The notes under the pieces were generated by a model. That model was not told where the DNA came from and ran no database searches. It saw only the letters and a list, made by a program, of their open reading frames with translations. Shown in pieces: positions 16,225 to 36,023 of a DNA stretch of 64,000 nucleotides. Source of the stretch: Dermatemys mawii (Eukaryota; Chordata; Testudines; Dermatemydidae). The first letter of the stretch is position 1. Every line of letters starts with the position of its first letter. Made by a program: the position numbers and the translations under genes. The stretch is taken from the NCBI GenBank assembly GCA_007922305.1, contig ML677335.1, positions 41,974,949 through 42,038,948 of the forward strand. The letters run 5' to 3'.

Positions 16225-16340
16225 CTTGTATATTCCTGCGGATAAGGTGAAGAGTACCAGGTCTGGATCTCATACTTCCCAAACTCTATCACTGAAGGGT
16301 ACCGGCCATTTGTTTCACTGCTGTTTTTACATCCGATTTT
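16225..16340 (-). CDS. KAT6B: KAT6B coding exon: N-terminal edge of MYST HAT domain
   Basis: 116-nt exon: [20 protein letters not shown], then [18 protein letters not shown] plus AG of a split arginine. The [20 protein letters not shown] strand is the invariant start of the MYST fold. The first ten residues differ clearly from my memory of the mammalian sequence, which fits the variable junction just before the domain. Acceptor ctgacag, donor gtagta. Confidence 0.94.
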
Positions 16341-18162
16341 CTGTCAGGCGTAACAAACGTAAAAAGTTCCAGTTATAAGGAATTAGGGGAGAGTCAAGTC
16401 ACGTCTTCATTTTTGTTTGGTTAAGATTAGAAATCCTTCAAGATTCTCAGACATGATTAACTGTCAGAGGTCTCTGGAAATGGACAAACATGGGGCTAGA
16501 ACCCAGGCTGCAGAAAGCCGGGCAGGACTGGAATGTAGCAGTAAAAGCTGGCTGTAAGCACCATTCCAATGGAGGGCCTGGGTGATTGTGCCCACAAAAC
16601 AAGCAGGGCTGGCAGAGGTTGGGCCCAGCTAAACAGGTTTCCTGATTCAGTAACTCTCACAGGCAGTTGGCAGAACCTGTCTGGAGTCCTGGCTCAAATT
16701 CTAAGAGATCCTTCCCAGCAGAACCAAATGAAGAAAGATGGTGACATTGGGAGCACCTGCTTTATGCCAGAAGTGGACTCACCCCTCCTGCAAGCAGGTG
16801 CTGTGGGTACCAAGGGTTCGCTTTGCAACCTCCTGTGCCCACAGGGTGTTAAAATAAGTTAACTTTAGCTGAGATGACAGAAGTCCACTTGGTAGGACAA
16901 TGACCTGTAGGATCCACAGAGGAGGTTAAATGGGGACCATGCAGGGGGAAGAGGAGGGGAGGTTACCTTAAACAATAAATCAACAGAATATATTCTGAAT
17001 TATGGGAGAGGGATGAGAATTTGTTTATAAAGAGAAGTAGCTAGCAGCAAACTAAGTAGTAAAATTCTCAATAGCCAATCTCAAATCTCAAACGAGGCCA
17101 AAACACTTAGGGCTGAGACTGTGCCTAATTTACACTTTGTGTCTATACCAGACAGTCTCGGTACTTGCACTTCTGGCCTGCAAGGGGAACTTTATTACTG
17201 AGAGCCAAGCTAGACTCCCTTAAAAAAGTCTGAGGGGTTGGATGAGGGCTTGCACAGGAGAGCACTAGTCTAGATTCAGACACAACCCTGCAAAAAATTG
17301 TAGTAGCCGGTGTTGTCATGTTCACTCTCCATCCTATACTCTCAGAGATGCAGTTTTTGCCCATCTCCTTGAGCTCCACCTGAGAATAGCACGTTCCACA
17401 ATGAGATTCAAAGGAAAAAATCTTGTCCTTTCACACTGGCATAGGAAAGTAAAAGCCCTTTTTGCTAGAGGGAAATCCAGTTTGTATGTTGAGGGCTCTC
17501 TCAGCCAAGCGCACAAGGAGCAAGGGAAGAAATACAGCCCCAGCAGGGTATGTATTTATAACACATACTAAAAAAGAGAGCATCTAAGCATCAGCTGGTG
17601 CAATAGTTTAAGGCAGATCCAGCTCAAACATTTCAATGACCATAATAATCTTATAGACTATTAAAGTAGCTAGGCAACATAAAGCAGTGAATTTATATAC
17701 TGATCATAAAATCCAGTTTTGCACTTCTTATAGAAGAGTGCAGGACACTGATATTATCTGGTGGGTTTTCATAGTGCCTGCTTTCTACATGGGTGGTAGG
17801 GGGAAGGTATAAATGCACAGCTCCTAGTGACCAACACCTACATTTTCAAAGGGCTGATCAGGATTTTAGCCTTTGATTCCTTGTCTAGCCAACAGGAGCC
17901 AGATACCTAAAATCCACAAGTGTCACTCATCTATTTCACTACACCAGGATGACAGGGCTCCAATCTAAGGGAATACTACTGTATACAGAACATCTCCATT
18001 AAACATATATCGAGTATGAAACACTAGGTCAAAGGAGCATATCAAAAATACCATGAGGCTGAATGAACATTGAAAAAATAATTCAATGTTAATTTTAAAA
18101 GGTAATTGAATTGACCAGAACATGCTTCATTACTGAAATGATTTTCAGTCAGTCAGTCTTAC
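16341..18162. other. KAT6B intron, nothing recognised
   Basis: Intron between the exons at 18163 and 16225. No repeat family was identified with confidence. A short open frame at 16569-16862 has no known domain and sits in moderately GC-rich sequence. Confidence 0.5.
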
Positions 18163-18284
18163 CTCCAGAGAAAGTTCCCGAGCCTGTTTAAAAACTTCCA
18201 CATCCTCCTCTGTAACAATTTCCTTGCTCCCCACCAGAATTACATCTGTATTTTCTTGTTTGATGCTTATTTTGATTTCTGTAT
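18163..18284 (-). CDS. KAT6B: KAT6B coding exon: acidic linker before the HAT domain
   Basis: 122-nt exon with [18 protein letters not shown], then [21 protein letters not shown], ending in phase 0 before gtaaga. The acceptor is ataacag. The split codon from the previous exon makes GAT, giving DDDTEIK as in the vertebrate family. It is an acidic amphipathic stretch directly N-terminal to the HAT domain. No catalytic residues. Confidence 0.93.
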
Positions 18285-26063
<7,779 letters not shown>

Positions 26064-26722
26064 TTAACTGTACATGCATGTAGTGTGTGTCCAGTTTGTA
26101 CCTAAGGTACAGAAAGCTACACCTCTGGTGCATTATTTCAACAAACTCTACTCCAGCAAAAAGGATGGTTGGGAGAAGGGAAGAGAAACTCTCTCTATAG
26201 TTTAGAAGGACAACTTCCTCCTTCCCATAGCAACAAGGATCATGGGGGAGTAGCACTAGCAAAAGGATTCTAACATATCCCATCTTTCTACTGCCAGACG
26301 GAGCTCTTCCCATCCAGGAAGTACCAGACCAAGCTTTCAATTGCAAACAAAGTGATGTATTTGAAGAGTTTTACTGTATCTTCAGTGTCTATGCTCTCTC
26401 AATTTCATATTGCTAATTACCCTCATTTAGGTTTCCTGGACCAGTTAGTGTGAGGCTGAAGAACACTTGAGGACGCCATCATTAGGCTTCTCATCATACA
26501 AACCCCTCTGCTGAGAGCACAACAAAAGCTCTGTTGTGCTAGCACAGTAGAATCTTGGTATTGCTTTCACACAACAAGATACCTTAATTCAACACTTATC
26601 AAGCTGATGTTACAATCTGCTTTGATGGACACTAACAGTTTCCTGGTCACCAAGCAGACCAATGTGTGGTAGGTTGTCCTGATCTAGAAGGAAAGCTCCA
26701 CTACACTCTGTCTCCTTGAAAT

Positions 26723-26982
26723 CCTGTCTACACTGTAAAACCTACATTGGATGAAATGGGTTACAGGACGGTAGTGTCTCTGCACAATGTTTTGGTCTTA
26801 CAGAACAAAACTGTGCTCTGTATCGTACTGAAGCCCTACTAAAGTTCAAGAGGTCAGCAAGCTTAAAACATGTTTTGGTTCCATCCATGATGTAAGATTA
26901 ACAGTATTTTAACTCTGTCAGGGGGACTGTTATGTTTTAACAAGGTCCCCCAACTCATCATGTTTTCGAGTGTAGATAGATC
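26723..26982. mobile_element. Non-autonomous DNA element with tgtctacact-type ends
   Basis: The left end ctgtctacactgtaaaac and right end gttttcgagtgtagatag are inverted and belong to the terminal class gtctacact/agtgtagac also seen at 34124-34370 and 56499-56741. Interior has paired motifs. No coding; the target duplication was not resolved. Confidence 0.6.
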
Positions 26983-27342
26983 AGCCTTGCTAAATTAACA
27001 CTCAGGCTGGTTATTGCACTTGGAACGATTTTCAAAAAAACTGTGATCAAATATAGTTGTAATATGGCTGTATGTCTATGCTCCACATTATTAAACTAAG
27101 TGTATTTGAAAGCCACAGAAATTTGCAACAGGCTTAAGATACAGTATGACTGTAAGGGGAATGGGGGCGGGGGTTTCACAATGGTAACAATGGTCACTGA
27201 AACTGTGATAGATACAACTCTATCTGTGAAAATCACACAACACAAATTGTTTGCAAACATGGTTTTAACTAGTATGGTTCTGCTGTCAGCATGGACAAAA
27301 TGTAAATGTCCTGCTGACTCAATGAAGAGTGCTTATGGCACT

Positions 27343-28105
27343 TCAGAGACTAACAAATTTATCTGAGCATAAGCCGGCGGTTCTCAAACTTCCCGCCGCC
27401 ACGACCCATTTTTCCTTTCTTTCGAGGCTCCGCGGACCCTTGTATGTCCACCAAAAAGCTGCCGAATGAATTACTTCCGCGTCGGCGGCTATTTTCGGCG
27501 GACCTCCCGAGCGCTCCCGAAGTGGCTCCGTATGTTCTCCAAAAAGCCGCCGAATGCGGTAGTAATTCATTTGGCGGCTTCTCAGTGGTGCAAGGAGCTC
27601 GCAACCCCTCGGGAGGCAGCCGGCGATCCCCCAAGGGGTCGCGACCCCTGGTTTGAGAACCACCAGCATAAGCTTGAGTGGGCTAAAACCCACTTAACAG
27701 ATGAATGGAGTGAAAAATACAATAGGTGGGTATATGTATTACAGCACATGAAAAGATGGGAGTTGTCTTACAAAGTGTAGGTGGGTGTCAGTGTTAATGG
27801 GGTCAATTCAAACAGGGTGCATGTAGGCTATTTCCAACAGTTGACAAGAAGGGGTGAATATCAACAGAGGGAAAATTACTTTTTGTAGTGCTAATAAGGG
27901 TGGATGTGGCCCATTCCCAACAGTTGACAAGAAGGTGTGAGTATCAACAGAGGGGAAATTACTTTTTGTAATGACTCAGCCACTCCCAGTCTTTATTCAG
28001 GCCTAATTTGATGGTGTCAAGTTTGCAAATTAATTCCAGTTCTGCAGTTTCTCGTTGAAGTCTGTTTACATTTTTTTTTTTTGTTGAAGAATGGCCAGTG
28101 ATTCC
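27343..28105 (-). mobile_element. Penelope-like element 3' end, interrupted by a hAT
   Basis: Minus-strand copy of the 3' part of the element at 10455-12380: tail with gagactaacaaatttatc (27346 onward), stem-like gtgggctaaaacccac (27680-27695), the gttgacaagaagg segment (27840-27960) and the end ttcagtttctcgttgaag near 28050. Split by a complete hAT insertion at 27375-27665. The segment around gttgacaagaagg appears twice (27838-27885 and 27918-27970), an internal duplication. Confidence 0.8.
27375..27665. mobile_element. 291-bp GC-rich hAT MITE inserted in a Penelope tail
   Basis: Termini cggcggttctcaaac and gtttgagaaccacca are inverted, and an exact 8-bp duplication gcataagc lies at 27367-27374 and 27666-27673. 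The interior is GC-rich with repeated ggcggc/gccgcc blocks and many CpGs, unlike the surrounding intron. Younger than the Penelope copy it interrupts. Confidence 0.9.
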
Positions 28106-29167
28106 CACCAGTCCTGCTTCCTTCTCTGCAACTATTTCATTCTTTTAAGCTTTTCAGAACATTTGTGTTCAGTTGGGAGCTCCCAGGCTCTAGATATGCT
28201 CAGTGTACTTTATACTGGCTCTACTGCTGAAAATTCCCCACTCCTCATTTCCTATGGGGCCTTTAGACCTTTTCCATACTGTTCAATTCCAAGATCCTGA
28301 AATAGTTCTCAAGATAGTTCTTGAAAGCTATTTCAGTTTTGCCAGATGATGCAAGCACTAGTACATGGTCAAAAACTTAGTTGACGACAATTGGTCAAGC
28401 CTAGGTAGGGGATACTGCTTACAAGCAATTAACAGTAGCAAGATTTTCCTAACCACTGTCTCAAAACATTTTCTAGAGAGGAGGCTAAACCATGTCACAG
28501 AAAGTGGCAGATGACTTATAGCATGGTTTCTTTTAGCATTGTTTGGTAAGGCAAATTGTTCTAGAACCTTGTCAACAGTAATTATGTTTAAAGAATATTG
28601 TACAGTAGTGGATTGTTTTATTCCCAGTGTAGGTGGGGCCCAACTTTATAACACCAATAAATATATAATTTTGCCATGTTCACATCTATTTTCAGCATTC
28701 TCCAAACTCCCCTCCAAAATGTTAACTAGCTTATAAATTTTAGAAAATATAAGGAGGCACTACAAACCCATCTACATCAATTGATCTTGAAAAAAAGGCC
28801 AGATCACATCTAGCTGTAATTTCAAAGATACGGTGACTCAAATATGCTAACAACCACCTAATCTTACTTGGCCAATCCTAAAGATGGGCAAATGAATACA
28901 AAAATATTGATTATTTAAGAAAAAGGATGCTACAAAAACTTTATATCTGAAGCAACTTTTATAATGAAATATAAGAAAAAACCGATGATACAACAAAATG
29001 AGATATGACATATGGTAATCCTAGATGGAGAAAGAGATCTTTTGAGAGAAGGAGGAGGAATTCTGACCACATGCTTGTCAAATCGCTCTTTACAATGATA
29101 TCCTCTGGAAGACACAAAGGAGGCTTTTTCCATGTGCTATGATATGTTCTAGTGTGTATATCCCATA

Positions 29168-29290
29168 TAGGGTGACCAGATGTCCCAATTTTATAGGGAC
29201 AGTCCCAATTTTTGAGTCTTTTTGTTATACAGGCTCTTATTACACCCCACACCCACCTTGATGTTTCACATTTGTTGTCTGGTCAACCTA
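29168..29290. mobile_element. 123-bp hAT-type MITE (tagggtgaccaga family), copy 1
   Basis: Ends tagggtgaccagatgtccc and tgtctggtcaaccta are inverted. Exact 8-bp duplication atcccata at 29160-29167 and 29291-29298. A second copy lies at 38011-38119. No coding capacity. Confidence 0.85.
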
Positions 29291-29494
29291 ATCCCATATG
29301 TTGTCAGCTAAGGCCTTGCCCAACAGCTTCACTCTGAATAAAGAGTTCATTGACGAAACTCATGTTATAAAATTGATCAATAGGAATGTCATTCACTTTG
29401 CAGGAAGGACTCTTAGGAGCAGCCAAGCTCCAGAGTCTTTGCTTTCTATGTTCAGGACCATACTGCCAAGCAATCTATAAATGCTGAAAGTCTA

Positions 29495-29767
<273 letters not shown>

Positions 29768-29902
29768 TTATATAGAGACTTACATTTTTACTCTTTTTAA
29801 AGTATTCTATAATTGTAAAGCTGAAGGGACTAGCCCACAGAATATGGGTGAGTATGCAAACACGAACTCAAAAGACACCGTGCTATTAAAATATTAACTT
29901 AC

Positions 29903-30018
29903 TGCATTTTTGCCTTGAATTCTACATGCACTGCACGTCTTGCATTCGATACACTGCCATCTTAAGGCCTTTACATTTGTTGTTAACTCAGGACAAAATT
30001 TCAAACATGATGGATGCC
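29903..30018 (-). CDS. KAT6B: KAT6B coding exon: end of PHD1, start of PHD2
   Basis: 116-nt exon completing a split glycine codon, then [10 protein letters not shown] through [18 protein letters not shown]. The histidine and cysteine of HPSC and the CIEC pair complete PHD finger 1, and CSAC opens PHD finger 2. The close packing of the two fingers is the double-PHD arrangement of KAT6 and DPF proteins. It ends in phase 0 before a gtaagt donor. The downstream intron is only 264 bp, the shortest in the window. Confidence 0.95.
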
Positions 30019-31519
30019 CTGTAAATAGAGTATTTAAAATACGTTGAGGTTTAATAGAGCTTCACCTCCTGTGTTCCACAACAGCTATGACACCACTGCA
30101 TTTTCCATCACTTAGAACCCTGCCAATGTCAACTATTCTCCTAACTTTATATTATTCAACGTATTTATCCTCTTCTGAAGAGGATATGAAATAGCTGTTC
30201 AGAATGCTTTAGTTAGAGCTGGAAAGTTTGCATTTACTGTAATCATAATGAATGAATCAATCAATCAATCAAAATAAGTCCATAAGCATCTGAAACTGAA
30301 ATATGTCTTGTCAAGGCTGTCTCCACAGCATATTAAACTATCACTGACTGAAAAAAATGCTTTTCATACACTTCAATTAATCCTTTTCATAGTAGACAAA
30401 GTAAACCATAACTTAGAGTCTAATATAATAGCATTAACACATTTTTAAATTTTAGAACTAGATTACAGTATTTTTAAAGTATGCACAATGGAAAACCTAA
30501 TAAAATATATTCAATAAACTACATAAATATATTCCTTTCATTTTAGTTATATTACTACTTAAACTGTCCTACAACACACACATTTTATGGCAACAATAAA
30601 ATAAAAATGTAGTAAGATATTCATATGTAAAAAAAAAAAAAAAATCTTTAAAAAATATCTTTGGCTTCAAACAGAAATAAAGTGCATCTGACCCATGACC
30701 ACCTATGAAATGGACCCCTCTCGTTCATGAAGAGTGAAATTTGGTGAGGAAAAACAGTTCTCATGGTTAAGATAGTCAATTCCTCCTCCAAAGGATGCAA
30801 ATTATCAGGAACCTTAGCAAATGCAGTGCTATATTTCTTCAGGATCAGCTGAACAATTATTGCCAATGACATCACTAGTAAACACCCTTAATTCTGACAA
30901 AACAGATGTTATGTTGATAGGAAAGGGCAACTCTTTGAAGGAAGAAGAATTTGTCAATTCTGTACCCAAACTGATAGTCGACGCCATCAGACTACAAATT
31001 GTGAGGATGGTAAGACGCTTTGGAGCCATACTAACTCATCACTATTTTTAGACAGGTGCATAGTCATAGCCACAAGGAATGCTCTTGTACATATTTATCA
31101 GTGCACTTTCTGAGGAGATCCTAACCATGTGATCCAGGCTCTCTCCTCCTCCAAGTTAGACTGTTTTAAATCTCTTTATAGAAAGATGAGCTAAACCACC
31201 ACAAAAAAGCTAGATGGGATCAAGTATAAAAGAATTTCCTATGTTTGTCCTAATATTTAAAACCTGTCAACTGGCAGGGACATGGCTACCTCAGGGACAA
31301 CCTCACCACCCCATAATCCTTCAAGCAGCTTAACTCCAAAGTAGCAATGCAGTTGGAGAAACCCAGTTTTAGACTGTCAGGTGCTGAAGGAGAAGATTCA
31401 AGTAGAGGTAGAGAGGAAGGGTTTAGATTTATTAGGAACTGGGGAAACTTGAGATAGTATTTTAGAATTAAAAAAAAGTTGGACTTGGGCCAGTAAATGA
31501 GCAGAGAATGGGATGCAGC

Positions 31520-31830
31520 CCTCCCTATCCCCTTACTTTTGACTCCAATCCCCATTCTCTTAACTAAAAAGTTATCTGTCCCACGTCCCGCAGACCCTAA
31601 TTCCCTTTCTCCGCTTCCCCCATGTCCCCTCTGCCCCACCCTGACCCCTGCTGTTCTTGGTTTGTTCTTCTGTCCTCCTCCTCATATCCCCATGCCTCTG
31701 GCTCCTTACCCTTTGCCTTTTCAGTCTAACCTAGATTTGTACACATTTGCTGGATCCCACTCTTCCCTGCCCCCTCAACCTCCAGCGATCTCCTCTTTTT
31801 CCCCACCACCAACATAACTCTCTCTTCCTG
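31520..31830. repeat. C/T-rich low-complexity tract
   Basis: Runs of ccct, tcccc and cctcct dominate the plus strand. The apparent proline-rich 106-codon frame here is compositional. Origin unknown. Confidence 0.5.
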
Positions 31831-32106
31831 TCCTCTTTCTAAACATATCCTAAACTGATTGATTAAACTTGAGTCTGCATGACACTAGCTCCACTCTCCA
31901 AAGGTTTTTGGAACCTTTCACCTCTCAGCTGTGCAGTGGCGTGTGAAAGCAGTATCATGCTTCCTCTCCACAGGTGAGAGGTAGCCAGCATGAGGATCAA
32001 ACGGCTATTAGGAAATTGACCATGTAAAAGAAGCTGAACAATATCACTGCTACAGTGCACAGCAGCATCAGCAAGGCCAGGAGCAGGATGACCAGATGCC
32101 CTAGCT

Positions 32107-32793
32107 CAGAGGTGGGCAAACATTTTAGCCAGAGGGCCGCATCTGGGTATGGAAATTGTATGGCAGGCCACGAATGCACACAAAATTGGGGACTGGGGTG
32201 CAGACTCCAGATGGGGGTGCGGGCTCTGGGGTGGGGCCAGAAATGAGGAGTTCAAGGTTCAGGAGGAGACTCTGGGCTGGGGAAAGGGTGCAGGGGGGTG
32301 AGGGCTCCAGCTGAGGTGCAGGCCCTGGGCTAGGTCTGAGGGGTTGGGGGGTGCAAGAGGGTGCTTTGGGCTGAGACCAAGGAGTTCAGAGGATGGGAGG
32401 GTGATCAGGGCTGGGGCATGGGAAGGAGTCACGGGTGCAGGCTCTGGGCAGTACTTACCTAAAGCAGCTCCGAGAAGCAGCGGCATGTCCCCCCTCCAAC
32501 TCCTACGTGGAGGTGCAGCCAGGCAGCTCTGCAAGCTGCCCTATCCGCAGATGCTTGGGGCAGGAACAGAGTGCGAAGCCCCCTGGCTGCCCCTACATGT
32601 AGGAGTCGGAAAGGGGGCATGATGCTGCTTCTGGGAGCCATGCAGAGTGGGACAAGCCCCTGATCCCGCTCCCTGGCTGGAGTGTCGGAGTGGGGCAAGC
32701 ACCAGACCATGCTCTCCAGCTGGAGCTCGCGGGCTGGATTACTACATCTAGAGGGCCAGATGCAGCCCCCAGGCCATAGTTTGCCCACCTCTG
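32107..32793. mobile_element. 687-bp non-autonomous hAT element
   Basis: Left end cagaggtgggcaaac and right end gtttgcccacctctg are perfect 15-bp inverted repeats, with an exact 8-bp duplication ccctagct at 32099-32106 and 32794-32801. GC-rich interior with ctgggg/aggggtg runs. Same terminal class as the element near 5978-6443. No intact coding; frames across it are compositional. Confidence 0.93.
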
Positions 32794-34019
32794 CCCTAGC
32801 TAGTTCTAGATGCACTCTATTGGAGAAGGCCAGCAATGAGAAGAACAGAGCTCCCTCAGATTTCAATTCTGAATGGCCTCTTTGTATCAGTGGTGAAAGA
32901 ATCCTCCTCATGATGGAGGATTACAGTCACTTCAGAAGGAGAATATGCTGGTCTTAGTGCACTCACAAACTCCATGATTGAGAAATGGAGGTGAAGCCTG
33001 GTCCCCAAACCCCAGGGTCAGTTCCCCTTACTTTTAGGAGACTTCTCCCTTCCATGAATACCTAAAAAGTTTCTCTCTTCTTGCTGGAGTCAGAGAACCT
33101 CTGTATGAAATGGCACATGTGACTGAAACAAAGAATGCAGGGGAGCATAGACAAACATGCACTGATAGCAGGCAATGCAGTTTAACCCCTGAATCCCAGT
33201 TTCACAGATAGACTTGCTCTGTTCAGCAAGAATGCACATTATTCCTATAGTTTCTTTTATCCCTGTATAGAGGAACCTATTTGCAGGTGTGTTGCAATGT
33301 GCAAATATAAGTCCAATTACAATAAACCTCCACACTGTCAAATTTTTCTATTTATATGGTGCTCCAAGATTGGTTTTTATTTTAATACATCATCAGTAAC
33401 TGAACTTTAGCCATCTGGTGATCTGATTGGCAGTCTCAACATTTCATTTTGTATATCTAATACATCTGAGAAACTAATTAAAGATAATTTAGTCTTAATG
33501 AGGCAGAGAGAATGCATCAGTGTTAATTCAAATGGAAGCTGATCCATGAAAGTCAAGGCTTCCAATTCTAATGCTCCTTAGAACTGCCCGAGATTGTTTT
33601 ATAATGGAAGAAGAGCTGATATTTATTACATACTGATTAATGCAAACCATGTTTGCAAAAAAGCCAGTGTAACAAAGTTAGTACCAATCCAGTTCTTTTT
33701 AAAAGAATATTAGATTTGGAGTTGACAGAAAGCACAGAGAATCTGGTAAGTCACAAATAAAACAGTTGATGGAAACATCAACTTCCTAATACTGAAAATC
33801 CAGCAGTTTGCTTTACTTTATGATGTAAATACATTAGAATACAGGCTTATGGAAGTCTATCAAAAGCCAACACAATTCAATTTAGAAGTGAATAATGGCA
33901 AAACTTTATCCTGCATAAATGAAAATTTCCCTTTTTTAGTTATAGAAGTCCACATTCTAGTCTATGCTGTCCTGTTTTATCCAGGTACTTATATGAGCCC
34001 ATCACTGTGGTAATCTGAG

Positions 34020-34440
34020 TGCCTCACAATCTTTAATGAATTTATCCTCACAATACCCTATAAGATGGGATAACAGAATTTTCCTCATTTTACATATGGG
34101 GAACCAAGTCAAAAAGAGATTAAGGGCTTGTCTGCACTGTAATGCTTCAGTGCAGATATTATTTGTGCTAATGGACAGGATTCTCTCATCAGCGTAGGTA
34201 ATCCATCGCCCCAAGAGGTGGTAGCTAAATCGATGGAAGAATTTTTCGAATGACCTAGCGCTGTCCACAAAGGAACTTGGGTTGGCTTAACTACAGCACT
34301 CAGGATGTGGTTTTTCAGACCTCTGACCAACTTAGTTAAATCAACCTAATTTTCTAGTGTAGATCAGGCATAAGTGACTTGCCCAAGGTCAAAAAGGAAG
34401 TCTGCGACAGAACAAGGAACGATCCAGACAAAAAGGAAGA
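34020..34440 (-). repeat. MIR-like SINE, interrupted
   Basis: The antisense CORE pattern reads tcctcacaataccctataag, ttttacatatggggaacca, then after the insertion at 34124-34370 resumes tgacttgcccaaggtca. The two halves join at gagattaa/taagtgac, as in the intact MIR (gaggttaagtgacttgccc). Confidence 0.7.
34124..34370. mobile_element. 247-bp Harbinger-type MITE inside a MIR
   Basis: Left end gggcttgtctgcact and right end agtgtagatcaggca are imperfect inverted repeats. The flanks repeat TAA (34121-34123 and 34371-34373), a 3-bp target duplication as expected of PIF/Harbinger. Internal palindromic segments around ctaaatcgatggaag and cgaatgacctagcgc. No coding. Confidence 0.75.
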
Positions 34441-35492
34441 GTTAGAGCTGAGTATCATCTTTATATTTGTGTCTCCAATGACCAGCCAACCTCATTAATT
34501 CTACTTATGACCTCATACACATGTTGCCCAAGAGATAACAGAACAGGACTCTATGGGAAAAGCCCTTTGGGAAAATGAGCAGCTATCTAAAAGTCCTTTA
34601 TGGGTATGCTCAAAAATTACTTGCTATAAACCCTAAGTTGTCACAATATCGTACAAATTTAAGTTAACTTGGGGTAAAGTACTTCTAAACTCATATTCTG
34701 GATTTCAGACCTACAAAGCAAAGATTATGAAAATTCAGTATTTTAAGAAAGATTCTTTGCTAAGAGGTTGAATGCAAATGCAAGTTTGCCACAAACTCTG
34801 AAAGAAGAGTAACTGCCATGAAGCCAGCAGCACAGGAGAGTGTGGCAACCAAAACAAAGTTGTCAGGGAGCTGGTCAGAAGAGGAAGGTGGGTTACTGTA
34901 CGCTGAGAGGAGGGAGAGAGAGAATAAGCAGATTAAGCAACTTTTCTTAAAACCATATGACATCTGGGGCAGATATTCAAAGGTACAAAGGACATCAACT
35001 TTCCATGCAAGTTGGATGCCTAACTGTCCTTGTGCTTTGGAAAGTCACCCTTCAATCTGCAGAGATGCATTATTATATGATATTTATATAATAATGTTAA
35101 AAAAAAGTTTGAATCTTCATGCATTACCAGTCCACAAATTGTTTGCTCCCCCACCCCTCCCAGGATAAACATGGGGAAACTAGTATACTGGCACTTCACT
35201 AATATTTCAAGTCATTTACTAAAATTACTATTTGTATTTTCATCCGTATAATTTTTGCGAAAATTAATAGGATTTTATGTAAAATCTGTAGCAGTATAGA
35301 TAATATCCAATTCCTTTATCCTCCACCCCAGCTTCTTTTAAATACTATAACTCAGTGTGTGCAAAACATATCAGATTGATAGCGTTGGAGACGACGGATA
35401 AAATTTTGGAACATGGATGCCCGAGTTAGGTTTCTAAAATCAAAGCTTTAACCTCAGGGGGAGCTGAAGTCACTCTGCTCTTTTGAAATTCA

Positions 35493-35744
<252 letters not shown>

Positions 35745-36023
35745 CTAGGGCAAAAATAAATACAAATTGTTGTTACTTCTCTTACACAGATAGTGATATT
35801 CCAATCCTCTTTCCTCAAAATCAGAAGACAATTTGCCTTCATTTTATACACTAAACATTAGTGTCTTGGTTAATCAGACATTTACTCTGGTATATGAAGT
35901 TAATTTTTCCTAATCAATAGTATGTTGTCATCTCCTTCACCTTACATTTAACACAAATATATACTTTGTGCCTCAATAGTATTCATCACAGTAGTATCAA
36001 AGTGTTTTATAAATGTTCATTTA

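Noticed and set aside
16569..16862. 97-codon plus-strand open frame
   Set aside because: Antisense within a KAT6B intron, no domain, no splice partner, no repeat identity.
31497..31817. 106-codon proline-rich frame
   Set aside because: A product of the C/T-rich tract.
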